The notes beneath the pieces were generated by a model. The model saw only the letters and a list, made by a program, of their open reading frames with translations. It was not told the DNA's origin and did not search any database. Below are positions 52,530 through 61,603 of a DNA stretch of 64,000 nucleotides, one piece after another. This DNA comes from Marinobacter sp. (GTDB lineage: Bacteria; Pseudomonadota; Gammaproteobacteria; Pseudomonadales; Oleiphilaceae). A program made the translations under genes and the position numbers. Location of the stretch: the NCBI GenBank assembly GCA_030457765.1, contig JAKDUK010000001.1:118692-182691 (forward strand). Direction: 5' to 3'. How positions within the stretch are numbered: the stretch's first letter is position 1; every line of letters starts with the position of its first letter.

Positions 52530-54443
52530 ATGGCAGCAAATCAGGACAACACCCGCCCCCAGAACACCCGCTCCATCATGGTCTTTTTGCAGGCGCACGC
52601 ACCCTTCTCAAGCATGGATGATGACCACCTCGCACACTTTGCTGAACACTCCACCCTGCGATTCTACGCCGACGGCGATGTGGTTCTGTCCCCGGACGAC
52701 GGCATCGTTAGAAGGTTTTACGTTGTTAAACAGGGACGGATTCGTGGCGAACGCCTTAACCAGAAAGCTGACAAAACCGAAACCACGTTCGAGATCAGCC
52801 TGGGCGAGTGTTTTCCATTGGCTGCCATCGTAGGTGAGCGCTCCACCCGAACCCTACATCGTGCAGCGGGCGATACGTTTTGCCTGAGTATTGAACAGGA
52901 TGCGTTTGTTACCCTGTTTGCCGAAAGCGAATCATTCCGTGACTTTTGCATGCGTGGCGTTAGCAGCTTGTTGGATCAGGTAAACCAGCGCATCCAATCT
53001 GGTGCCATGGCATCCATGGGTTCCAGTACATCCCTGAGCACGCCTCTAGAACGCTACGCCCTTCGCAACCCGATTGTGTGTTCACCGGACCTGCCGGTGC
53101 GTAAAGCCGTTGCCCGCATGCACCAGAACAGCGTGGGCAGCATTGTTATTACGGATGACAGCCGCCATCCGACCGGCATTTTTACCCTCCGCGATCTAAG
53201 AACAATGATCGCTGAAGATACGTGCACTTTAGATGCGCCCGTTCGTCAGATAATGACTAAAGATCCTTGTTGCCTGCCAGCACAAGCCGATGCCTTTGAA
53301 GCCGCCATGCTGATGGCAGAGCACCATTTTGCACATCTTTGCGTGGTGGACGACGAGAAGCGGCTTATTGGCATGGTGTCGGAACGAGATCTGTTTTCCC
53401 TCCAACGGGTCGACTTGGTTCACCTTGCCCGCACCATCAGCACCGCCACGCATTTACGCACACTGGTTAGTCTGCGCGCCGATGTGTCCAGATTGGTGGA
53501 TGCCATGCTGGCCCACGGCGCCGATTCCGGGCAGGTTGTGAAGATCATTACCACGCTCAACGACGTTACCGTACGGCGGGTTCTTGAGTTAAATATCAAA
53601 AAAAATAACCCAGGCGTCCCCTTCACCTGGCTTACATTTGGCAGTGAAGGCCGGCAGGAGCAAACCCTGCTGACCGATCAGGATAACGGTATTCTGTTCA
53701 AAACACCGGAAGGTATGACCGAAGATCAAGTGCGGGAACGGCTACTGCCATTTGCGAAAACAGTGAACGACGAACTCGCGGAGTGCGGGTTTACACTGTG
53801 CAAGGGAAATATTATGGCTAGTAACCCCAAACTGTGCCTGAGCGATCGAGAGTGGGATGACTGGTTCATTCGCTTCATAGACGCATCCACCCCACAAAAT
53901 CTGGTTTACTCATCCATTTTCCTGGATATGAGATCGGTATTTGGCCCAACCGACTCTTTGCACGAACTCTTTGAAAAAGTGCTTACAAGAATCCGTAAAA
54001 ACGAGCTGTTCCAAAAAATGCTTGCCGGCAATGCGTTTCAACGGAAGCCGCCATTAACTATGTTCCGCAACTTCCGATATGTTTCTGACGGTAAAAAAAA
54101 CAGCCTGGATTTAAAGCGCCAGGGTTTGGCGCCATTTGTGGAATCCGTACGTGTTTTCGCGCTTGCTAATGGTATCGAGCGTGCGAACACCCTTGAACGG
54201 ATGGATGAGCTAGTACAAAAAGGTATTTTTGACGACAAAGATGCTAATGCCTGGAAAGATGCCTACAGCCTTATTCAGGCTATTCGCATGAGGTCACATC
54301 AAGAAATGCTCAACAATGGTGAAGAACTTACCAACTACATAAACCCAGACGACTTGAATCCGCTGGACCGACGTATTCTTCGTGAATCGTTCCGGCAGGC
54401 TCAGCGTCTGCAGCAAAAACTCGAAATCACTTATCAACTCTGA
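52530..54443 (+). CDS. cNMP-binding/CBS/DUF294 nucleotidyltransferase-like protein
   Basis: 637 residues. Order: a CRP-like cyclic-nucleotide domain (about 15-135), a CBS pair (about 175-295), a DUF294 nucleotidyltransferase domain with the motif FGSEGRQEQTLLTDQDNG (residues about 370-390), and a DUF294 C-terminal helical domain. No DNA-binding helix. In gammaproteobacteria the DUF294/exonuclease pair often precedes a sodium:solute symporter, and the protein is thought to control nucleotide transfer to an unknown partner. GGAG 6 nt upstream of ATG. Not transcribed with smr. Confidence 0.85.
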   Translation: MAANQDNTRPQNTRSIMVFLQAHAPFSSMDDDHLAHFAEHSTLRFYADGDVVLSPDDGIVRRFYVVKQGRIRGERLNQKADKTETTFEISLGECFPLAAIVGERSTRTLHRAAGDTFCLSIEQDAFVTLFAESESFRDFCMRGVSSLLDQVNQRIQSGAMASMGSSTSLSTPLERYALRNPIVCSPDLPVRKAVARMHQNSVGSIVITDDSRHPTGIFTLRDLRTMIAEDTCTLDAPVRQIMTKDPCCLPAQADAFEAAMLMAEHHFAHLCVVDDEKRLIGMVSERDLFSLQRVDLVHLARTISTATHLRTLVSLRADVSRLVDAMLAHGADSGQVVKIITTLNDVTVRRVLELNIKKNNPGVPFTWLTFGSEGRQEQTLLTDQDNGILFKTPEGMTEDQVRERLLPFAKTVNDELAECGFTLCKGNIMASNPKLCLSDREWDDWFIRFIDASTPQNLVYSSIFLDMRSVFGPTDSLHELFEKVLTRIRKNELFQKMLAGNAFQRKPPLTMFRNFRYVSDGKKNSLDLKRQGLAPFVESVRVFALANGIERANTLERMDELVQKGIFDDKDANAWKDAYSLIQAIRMRSHQEMLNNGEELTNYINPDDLNPLDRRILRESFRQAQRLQQKLEITYQL

Positions 54444-54460
54444 ACCCAGGCCATCACCCC

Positions 54461-55168
54461 ATGTTGGAACAACTCAGGCAATGGATTAAACGTCGCCGCT
54501 CAGGACTTGTCAGCAACATGCCACCTGAGAACTTGCCCAACCCAAAAAGCCCTGGGGATCAGTTACTCTCAGACTGCCGGCTAATTGTGTTGGACCTCGA
54601 GACCACCGGCCTGCATCCTAATAAGGATGAGGTTATCGCTGTTGGCGCCGTTGCCATCACCGGAGGTGTAATCGACCTAAGTGACCAGTTTGATCTGGTT
54701 TTGAGGCGACCTGAACTGGATATCACAGAGACGGTGTTGATTCACGGTATCGGGACAGAAGCTCTCACTCACGGCCACGAAACCGAAGATGCTCTGTTAT
54801 TTCTTCTGGAGTGGATGAATGGCGATCCTGTGCTTGCATATCACTCAGCATTCGATCAGAAATTTCTAGAGAAAACGTTGAAAGCCCAGCTTGGATATAC
54901 CCGAAGCCATACCTGGATGGACGTAGCAGACCTGCTACCTGCGCTCATTCCGGACGCCAGCACCGGTGGCAAAGGTCTTGACCACTGGGCCGACTTCTAT
55001 GGTCTTGAAGTCAGCGCAAGGCATCACGCAGCGTCTGACGCTCTGGCCACTGCTGAACTAACGCTGATTGCACTGAACAAAGCCCGCAAGAACGGCCTGA
55101 AAACCCTGCGAGAATTAAACGATAAGCTGCGCTACCATCGTCGGCTTAAAAACATACACCGCATGTGA
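54461..55168 (+). CDS. DnaQ-like 3'-5' exonuclease
   Basis: 235 residues. Residues 1-40 are a variable lead; then DEDDh motifs: Exo I DLETTG (Asp45, Glu47), Exo II HSAFDQKFLEKTL, and Exo III with HHAASDALAT. It resembles the epsilon/PolC exonuclease group but is not dnaQ itself. 17 nt after the DUF294 gene and 210 nt before the symporter pair. A role in repair or RNA turnover is possible; nothing local tells which. Confidence 0.88.
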   Translation: MLEQLRQWIKRRRSGLVSNMPPENLPNPKSPGDQLLSDCRLIVLDLETTGLHPNKDEVIAVGAVAITGGVIDLSDQFDLVLRRPELDITETVLIHGIGTEALTHGHETEDALLFLLEWMNGDPVLAYHSAFDQKFLEKTLKAQLGYTRSHTWMDVADLLPALIPDASTGGKGLDHWADFYGLEVSARHHAASDALATAELTLIALNKARKNGLKTLRELNDKLRYHRRLKNIHRM

Positions 55169-55252
55169 TCTAACCTCCTGAAACCCATAAAAATCGACGC
55201 CCGTCACAGTAAGCATTCCATATATAGACTTATTGCCAATACCCTCAAATCA

Positions 55253-55271
55253 TTTGACCAGTAAAGTCAAA
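55253..55271. promoter_or_regulatory. Candidate operator for the symporter operon
   Basis: TTTGACCAGTAAAGTCAAA: perfect 6-bp arms with a 7-nt centre, about 110 nt upstream of the DUF4212 gene. No good sigma-70 promoter is evident in the 210-bp gap (55169-55378), which fits a positively regulated gene. The TTGAC in the left arm could also act as a -35. Confidence 0.4.
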
Positions 55272-55378
55272 ACTGAGAACAGGTAGGGTAAGTACCAACA
55301 TAAATAACAAACTCCCTGGCTCGCTCAGCTCACCCTAAAGTTAATACAGATCAACAACAACAAAGCAGGAGTATTCCT

Positions 55379-55642
55379 ATGTCAGGTCATAGCTACGATG
55401 CTGAACAGTATTGGAAGGCAAATCTTCGTCTAATATTCGGGAGCCTAATTGTATGGGCCCTTTGCTCTTATGGGTTCGCAATCCTTTTACGCCCCGCCCT
55501 TTCCGGAATCGCTATCGGTGGCACGGACCTGGGTTTCTGGTTCGCCCAACAAGGTTCGATCCTCACGTTCATTGCTCTGATTTTCCACTATGCGTGGCGC
55601 ATGAACAGACTCGATAAAAAATTCGGCGTAGACGAGGAGTAA
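55379..55642 (+). CDS. DUF4212 small membrane subunit of a sodium:solute symporter
   Basis: 87 residues with two membrane helices (about 18-37 and 50-75). YWKANLRLIFGSLIVWALCSYG and FWFAQQGSILTFIALIFHYAWRM are typical of DUF4212, which pairs with VC_2705-type symporters. It likely helps fold or localise the main subunit. GGAG 7 nt upstream of ATG; followed 4 nt later by the symporter. Confidence 0.9.
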   Translation: MSGHSYDAEQYWKANLRLIFGSLIVWALCSYGFAILLRPALSGIAIGGTDLGFWFAQQGSILTFIALIFHYAWRMNRLDKKFGVDEE

Positions 55643-55646
55643 TCGG

Positions 55647-57428
55647 ATGAGTCAATTTGCGATCAACATTATGTTTGTGGGGGCGTCGTTCCTCATCTAT
55701 ATCCTCATTGCCGTCTGGGCCAAGGCCGGAAGCACGAAAGACTTCTACGTTGCTGGTGGTGGTGTTCATCCCGTTACTAACGGCATGGCGATTGGTGCCG
55801 ACTGGATGTCAGCCGCATCCTTCATCTCAATGGCTGGCATTATTGCTGCTGGTGGCTACGCTAGCTCAGCCTATTTGATGGGTTGGACCGGCGGTTATGT
55901 GCTGCTAGCCATGCTTTTGGCACCTTACCTGCGTAAATTTGGCAAATTTACCGTGCCAGAGTTCATTGGTGACCGATTCTATAGCAAGAACGCACGCTTG
56001 GTGGCAGTTCTGTGCCTTATCATAGCTTCCCTAACCTATGTTATCGGCCAAATGGCTGGCGCAGGCGTGGCCTTCTCCAGGTTTTTGGAAGTGGATGCCA
56101 CAACAGGCCTGATTATTGCAGCTGTTGTTATCTTCATCTATTCAGTACTAGGTGGCATGAAAGGCATCACCTACACACAGGTTGCTCAATACTGCGTACT
56201 GATCCTTGCCTACACCATTCCCGCTGTGTTTATTTCATTACAGCTGACGGGCAACCCAATTCCAGCCGTCGGCCTGTTCTCCACTCATATTGATTCGGGC
56301 ATGCCTATTCTCGACAAGCTGAACCAGATCATCACCGATGTAGGCTTCAGAGAGTATTCTGCAGATGTCGACAGTCACCTGAACATGGTGCTGTTTACTC
56401 TGACTTTAATGATAGGTACCGCTGGCCTGCCCCACGTTATCATCCGTTTTTTCACCGTTCCGAAAGTGGCTGATGCTCGCTGGTCTGCCGGCTGGGCTCT
56501 GGTGTTCATTGCGCTGCTCTACCTCACAGCCCCGGCAGTTGCGTCCATGGCGCGCCTGAACCTGATGACCACCATTTATCCAGACGGTACGGCGGCTCAG
56601 CCTATTCAGTACGATGAGCGCCCAAACTGGATCAAAGAGTGGGAAGTTACGGGTTTGATCGAGTTCACCGACAAAAACGACGATGGTCGCATCCAGTTAT
56701 ATAACGATGATTCTTCTGAAGAGGGTCAGGCGTTTCAGGCGGAAGCCGAAAGCCGCGGCTGGGAAGGCAATGAGCTAGAGGTGAACCGCGACATTCTGGT
56801 GCTTGCCAACCCCGAAATTGCCAACTTGCCCGGCTGGGTTATCGGGCTGATCGCGGCCGGTGGTCTTGCAGCAGCCCTGTCCACAGCGGCTGGCTTGCTC
56901 TTGGCTATCTCTTCAGCCATCAGTCACGACCTGATCAAAAGATCAATCAACCCAGCTATTACCGAAAAAGGTGAATTACTGGCTGCTCGTATCTCCATGG
57001 CGGTTGCGATCGTGGTGGCCACTTACTTAGGCGCTAATCCTCCCGGGTTCGCGGCACAGGTAGTGGCTCTGGCATTTGGTATTGCCGCAGCTTCCCTGTT
57101 CCCGGCTCTGATGATGGGCATATTCTCCAAGCGCATCAACAATAAGGGTGCTGTTGCAGGCATGTTGTGCGGCCTGATATTCACCTTATCGTATATTTTC
57201 GTGTATAAGGGATGGTTCTTCATTCCGGGCACGGCCAATCTTGCAGATACCGCCGAAAACTGGGTTTTGGGCATCTCGCCTCTGTCGATTGGTTCCATTG
57301 GTGCCATCGTTAACTTTGCGGTAGCCTTCGCTGTATCCAATGCAACTGAAGAGCCGCCCGTTGAGATTCAGGAACTGGTTGAAAGCGTTCGCTACCCACG
57401 TGGCGCCGGACGAGCTCAAGACCACTAA
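55647..57428 (+). CDS. Sodium:solute symporter, VC_2705 subfamily (acetate/carboxylate type)
   Basis: 593 residues, about 13 membrane helices. The SSS signature region with DWMSAASFISMAGIIAAGGY and the late GLAAALSTAAGLLLAISSAISHD matches acetate/short-carboxylate permeases (ActP-like), although this subfamily has a partner subunit and the true substrate is not shown. Residues about 310-380 form a hydrophilic loop with an EF-hand-like DKNDDGRIQLYN (56670 onward), unusual for a transporter. The stop is followed by a terminator. Confidence 0.88.
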   Translation: MSQFAINIMFVGASFLIYILIAVWAKAGSTKDFYVAGGGVHPVTNGMAIGADWMSAASFISMAGIIAAGGYASSAYLMGWTGGYVLLAMLLAPYLRKFGKFTVPEFIGDRFYSKNARLVAVLCLIIASLTYVIGQMAGAGVAFSRFLEVDATTGLIIAAVVIFIYSVLGGMKGITYTQVAQYCVLILAYTIPAVFISLQLTGNPIPAVGLFSTHIDSGMPILDKLNQIITDVGFREYSADVDSHLNMVLFTLTLMIGTAGLPHVIIRFFTVPKVADARWSAGWALVFIALLYLTAPAVASMARLNLMTTIYPDGTAAQPIQYDERPNWIKEWEVTGLIEFTDKNDDGRIQLYNDDSSEEGQAFQAEAESRGWEGNELEVNRDILVLANPEIANLPGWVIGLIAAGGLAAALSTAAGLLLAISSAISHDLIKRSINPAITEKGELLAARISMAVAIVVATYLGANPPGFAAQVVALAFGIAAASLFPALMMGIFSKRINNKGAVAGMLCGLIFTLSYIFVYKGWFFIPGTANLADTAENWVLGISPLSIGSIGAIVNFAVAFAVSNATEEPPVEIQELVESVRYPRGAGRAQDH

Positions 57429-57475
57429 GCAACCACTCAGCCTGATACACTCATCGAATTGACAGGTTGTTACTG

Positions 57476-57511
57476 AACGGGCTTCCTCCATGAGGGAGCC
57501 CGTTCTTTTTT
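57476..57511 (+). terminator. Terminator after the symporter, abutting the next ribosome-binding site
   Basis: AACGGGCT (57476-57483) pairs with AGCCCGTT (57497-57504), followed by CTTTTTT to 57511. The AAGGA ribosome-binding site of the next gene begins immediately after. A perfect -35 hexamer TTGACA lies just before (57459-57464), but no good -10 follows at 16-18 nt. Confidence 0.8.
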
Positions 57512-57524
57512 AAGGAAGTAGTTT

Positions 57525-58031
57525 ATGTTTTGGACTTTTGTCGCCACTGTTATCTGTGGACTGGGTGCAGCGGGCATCGCTCTCGGAATCCGGGCAGTCA
57601 CCCGTAACAAGGCACCTAAATGGCTTATTCCGGTATTTGCTGGGGTGGGTATGCTGGGCTACCTGATATACGGGGAGTACGCATGGTATGACCATAAACT
57701 GTCGCGCTTACCTACCGAAGCTGTGGTTGTGAACACAGAAAGCAGGGGCATCTATTGGCGCCCTTGGTCTATGGTTTTTCCTTATGTTACGGCATTCTCT
57801 ACGGTGGACACTCAGAGCATTGCACGGGACACCAACAATCCGGATATCGTGCGCTTCACTCTCTACCGCTTTGAGCAAAAAATAACAGACACGGTTTCTC
57901 ACCGGGTTCATATTATTAACTGCGCAACTCGAGAACTGGTTCCAATCGGCTCCGACGGAACACCGAGGGTTGATAACCTCAAAACCCTGAATCGCACCGA
58001 TGTACTCTATGCTACGGTCTGTACCGACTGA
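57525..58031 (+). CDS. Conserved hypothetical membrane protein
   Basis: 168 residues. Two N-terminal membrane helices (about 1-25 and 32-50), then a soluble domain of about 115 residues with Tyr/Trp-rich ends and two cysteines near 135 and 166. I do not recognise a family. It lies 13 nt after a terminator T-run and 53 nt before a transporter-domain kinase, so it may be an accessory of that kinase or of the symporter. AAGGA is 8 nt from ATG. Confidence 0.75.
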   Translation: MFWTFVATVICGLGAAGIALGIRAVTRNKAPKWLIPVFAGVGMLGYLIYGEYAWYDHKLSRLPTEAVVVNTESRGIYWRPWSMVFPYVTAFSTVDTQSIARDTNNPDIVRFTLYRFEQKITDTVSHRVHIINCATRELVPIGSDGTPRVDNLKTLNRTDVLYATVCTD

Positions 58032-58084
58032 AGCACTGGGAAGCGGGGCAGTCAACCCGCCAAACCTGACGGAAATGGTTAAAT

Positions 58085-61000
58085 ATGATTAGCGTCTGGC
58101 TGCTGGTTTTAATTTCCATCACCTACATTTCAATTCTGTTTATCATCGCCTGGGCGGGCGATAAACATCCGGGATTGTATCGTAGACGCTTGGCCCGGAC
58201 GCACGTCTATTCATTGTCACTGGCGGTTTACTTTACCTCCTGGACCTTCTATGGCGCTGTAGGAAGGGCCACCCAAGAGGGTCTGGGGTTTCTGCCCATC
58301 TACCTTGGGCCCCTACTGGTTTTTGTTTTCGGTGCGCCACTATTGCGGCGAATCATCTATATAAGTAAGCGAAACAACAGCACCTCTATTGCAGACTTTA
58401 TTGCTTCCCGGTACGGCAAATCCCAACTGCTCGCTGCCATGATTGCCACCTTCGCGCTAATTGGCAGCGTGCCCTATATCGCACTACAGCTGAAGGCCAT
58501 CGCCATGGGCTTCAGCGTACTATCCAGTGCGGGCACCGGAGACCAGGAACTGAATACAGTAGCGTGGAACGATGCCGCCTGGTATATCACCCTGGCGCTA
58601 ACCGTCTTTACTGTGCTATTCGGGACACGCCATCTGGAATCCACTGAACACCATCGTGGCATGATTCAGGCGGTCGCTTTTGAATCACTCATTAAACTCG
58701 TGGCTTTTGTTGCCGTTGGGCTATTTGTTGGATACGGATTATACAATGGCTTTGGTGACCTGCTGAATAATGTAAAGCAAGCAGACCTGAGTGGTATTCT
58801 CACCACGGAATCCATAGAAGCACCTGCTTTTATCACCCAAACCCTTGTTGCGATGTTAGCCATCATCTGCCTGCCAAGACAATTTCATGTCATGGTGGTG
58901 GAAAATGCCGATCATCGCGATTTCAAAGTTGCCCGCTGGGCCATGCCTGTTTACCTCATTGTGGCGAGTGCATTCGTGTTGCCTATTGCTGCAGCGGGCC
59001 TTTTAGCGCCTGAAGCCGTGGCCAGCAACCCTGATATCCTTATCCTTCAATTGCCCATTATGGCCGGCAACGAGTGGCTTGCTATTTTTGCCTTTTTAGG
59101 CGGCGGATCCGCGGCTGCTGCCATGGTTATCGTCTGCTCTGTTGCCATTGCCACCATGGTAAGTAATGAAATCATCATGCCAGCTTTGCTCAAGTTCTTC
59201 CGCCCACGAATGAATCGTCAGACTGATTTAAGCTCCTTGCTGCTTGGCATTCGCAGGGTCGCGATCTTTGTGGTTTTACTGACAGCCTACGGCTTTTACC
59301 GTATGGCAGGCGAAGATTACAGCCTGACCGCATTCGGGCTATTGTCGTTTGCTGCAGCGGCACAATTTGGACCGGCATTAGTGGGCGGTATTCTCTGGCG
59401 ACGCGGCAATGCAACAGGTGCAGCCTGGGGCCTGGCACTCGGCTTTTTCCTTTGGTGCTACACCTTGCTGTTGCCTGCGCTGGCATCAACAGGCTGGTCT
59501 ACCGATTCACTGATCAACGAAGGCATTTTGGGGCTTCACTGGACAAGGCCAACAGCATTGTTCGGGCTGCAACTCGATCAGACCAGCCACGGCATTATTT
59601 GGAGCTTGGGTGTTAATACGCTGGTGTACGTTTTGCTTTCCCTGGTCACACGCCAGCGGGTGCGAGAGAAAATCCAGATTGCCTCATTTTTTCAGGACCC
59701 GCACCCCAAAGGCGATACAGTTCAGCACCAAAGCTGGCAGGAGGAAATACTGACATCTGACCTGCAGGCCCTCACCGAGCGGTTCATGGGCGAAGAGCGT
59801 TCAGAAGTCGTATTCCGAAATTACGAACGGCGCAACGCTATAAGGCTGCACCTGCACCGTCCGGCCTCGCCTCACCTGATGAAATACATAGAGCGCCAAC
59901 TCGCCTCGGTGATTGGCGCGTCTACCGCGCGAGTGGTGCTGGAATCGACCCTGACGGGCCGAGACATGCAGATTGAAGACGTGGTCAGCATTGTTGATGA
60001 AGCATCAAAGGCTATGACGTTCAGTCGTGAGCTACTGCAATCGGCTATCGAAAACATCAGCCTTGGTGTATCCGTAGTCAACCAGCAACAACAACTGGTG
60101 GTCTGGAACCATCGTTATTTGGAACTATTCACCTATCCAAAGGGGTTTGTAAGAGTTGGGCGGCCGGCAGAAGACCTGATGCGCTATAACCTTACCAATG
60201 CCAACCTGCCGGCCCGTCGGATCGATGAAATTATTGCCAACCACTACGCCAGCATGCGCGACGGCCAACTTATTTCTTACGAGCGCCAGAGACCGGACGG
60301 TACAATTGTTCGAATCGAAGGAAGCCCTATCCCCGGGGGCGGCTATGTAACGACATTCCAAGACATTACCGCCATGCGTCGCACAGAGCAGGCACTTAAA
60401 GAAACCAACACCTATCTTGAGCAGCGTGTTAAAGAACGCACCCAAGAGTTGCAAGTTATCAACGAGCAAATGTTGAAAGCTAAATCGGTCGCGGAGCAGG
60501 CCAATCAAAGTAAAACACGCTTCCTCGCCTCCGCAAGTCATGATTTGCTGCAGCCATTGAACGCTGCGCGCTTGTTCACCTCAGCGCTAGCAGATAAAGC
60601 TATTAACACCGAGTCCGAAGAACTTGTAGACCATATTGACAGCTCACTTGGTGCCGCAGAAGAGATCATCAGCACTCTTCTGGATATTTCCAAGCTAGAC
60701 GCGGGTGCGTTAGAACCAGACCTTGGCGCATTCCCGGTAAACGATATTATGCGCCACCTAGCCACTGACTTTACGGCAATTGCGGCGGATCAAGGCCTTA
60801 AGCTTCACGTGGTGCCTAGCAGTGCGTGGATTCATTCAGACTCTAAACTCTTGCGCCGGGTGGTGCAGAACTTTCTGTCGAATGCAATTCGTTATACCTC
60901 ACATGGCAGGATCCTACTGGGTTGCCGTCGCCTCAAGGGATACCTGCGTATAGAAGTATGGGATACCGGCCCAGGTATTCCGGAGGATCAACTAACCTTT

Positions 61001-61603
61001 ATTTTTGAAGAATTCCGGCGTTTTCAGCACGGCCAAGACAAAAAAGGCCTTGGGCTTGGCCTGGCAATCGTAGATCGAATAAGTGGCATGTTAAACCATC
61101 CCATAAGTGTTCAATCGGTTCAGGGTAAAGGCAGTGTTTTTGGTATAACCGTTCCCCTCGCCCAGGCCAATCAAGCACACCAGGCTACCGAAACATCAGC
61201 AACTAGCCCCCGCCGTGTATCCAGCCTAGGCGGTTTGAAGGTACTTTGCATCGATAACGACCCGGCAATTTTACAAGGAATGGTTGCACTGTTAAGCAAT
61301 TGGAAGTGTGATGTAACAGCGGCAGAAAGCCTAGAAGACGCCTTGGCACAACTGCAAGGCAGGAAGCCAGATATTATACTTGCAGATTATCAGCTTGATG
61401 ATGGTAAGAATGGGCTAGACGCAATGGATACAATACGCCGCAAAGTAGAGCACGACATACCGGGCATATTGATAACCGGGTATATGGCGCCTGAAGTTCG
61501 TGACGATGCGATCGAGCGAGTGTATCAGATCCTCTATAAACCGGTTAAGCCTGCTGCCTTGCGTGCGATGGTGAATAAACTGCGAAAGCAAAAGCGCCCA
61601 TGA
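58085..61603 (+). CDS. Hybrid sensor kinase with transporter-like sensor domain (CrbS/MxtR-like)
   Basis: 1172 residues. About residues 1-500: a sodium:solute-symporter domain with 13 or so helices. About 640-770: a PAS domain. About 770-805: a coiled coil. Kinase: His819 in ASASHDLLQPLNAARLF, N-box NFLSNAIRY, G-boxes DTGPGIP and GLGLGLAIVDRI. C-terminal receiver with Asp1101 in ILADYQLDDG and a conserved Lys in YKPV. This matches CrbS (Vibrio) and MxtR (Pseudomonas), which control acetate use. No CrbR/ErdR regulator is in the window. Its TGA overlaps the next ATG. Confidence 0.9.
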   Translation: MISVWLLVLISITYISILFIIAWAGDKHPGLYRRRLARTHVYSLSLAVYFTSWTFYGAVGRATQEGLGFLPIYLGPLLVFVFGAPLLRRIIYISKRNNSTSIADFIASRYGKSQLLAAMIATFALIGSVPYIALQLKAIAMGFSVLSSAGTGDQELNTVAWNDAAWYITLALTVFTVLFGTRHLESTEHHRGMIQAVAFESLIKLVAFVAVGLFVGYGLYNGFGDLLNNVKQADLSGILTTESIEAPAFITQTLVAMLAIICLPRQFHVMVVENADHRDFKVARWAMPVYLIVASAFVLPIAAAGLLAPEAVASNPDILILQLPIMAGNEWLAIFAFLGGGSAAAAMVIVCSVAIATMVSNEIIMPALLKFFRPRMNRQTDLSSLLLGIRRVAIFVVLLTAYGFYRMAGEDYSLTAFGLLSFAAAAQFGPALVGGILWRRGNATGAAWGLALGFFLWCYTLLLPALASTGWSTDSLINEGILGLHWTRPTALFGLQLDQTSHGIIWSLGVNTLVYVLLSLVTRQRVREKIQIASFFQDPHPKGDTVQHQSWQEEILTSDLQALTERFMGEERSEVVFRNYERRNAIRLHLHRPASPHLMKYIERQLASVIGASTARVVLESTLTGRDMQIEDVVSIVDEASKAMTFSRELLQSAIENISLGVSVVNQQQQLVVWNHRYLELFTYPKGFVRVGRPAEDLMRYNLTNANLPARRIDEIIANHYASMRDGQLISYERQRPDGTIVRIEGSPIPGGGYVTTFQDITAMRRTEQALKETNTYLEQRVKERTQELQVINEQMLKAKSVAEQANQSKTRFLASASHDLLQPLNAARLFTSALADKAINTESEELVDHIDSSLGAAEEIISTLLDISKLDAGALEPDLGAFPVNDIMRHLATDFTAIAADQGLKLHVVPSSAWIHSDSKLLRRVVQNFLSNAIRYTSHGRILLGCRRLKGYLRIEVWDTGPGIPEDQLTFIFEEFRRFQHGQDKKGLGLGLAIVDRISGMLNHPISVQSVQGKGSVFGITVPLAQANQAHQATETSATSPRRVSSLGGLKVLCIDNDPAILQGMVALLSNWKCDVTAAESLEDALAQLQGRKPDIILADYQLDDGKNGLDAMDTIRRKVEHDIPGILITGYMAPEVRDDAIERVYQILYKPVKPAALRAMVNKLRKQKRP

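Noticed and set aside
55647..57428. Direct naming of the symporter as actP
   Set aside because: This subfamily works with a DUF4212 partner and differs from E. coli ActP; acetate is likely but not shown.
57459..57490. Promoter with perfect TTGACA for the sensor block
   Set aside because: No acceptable -10 at 16-18 nt; the downstream sequence is the terminator stem. Kept only as a note.
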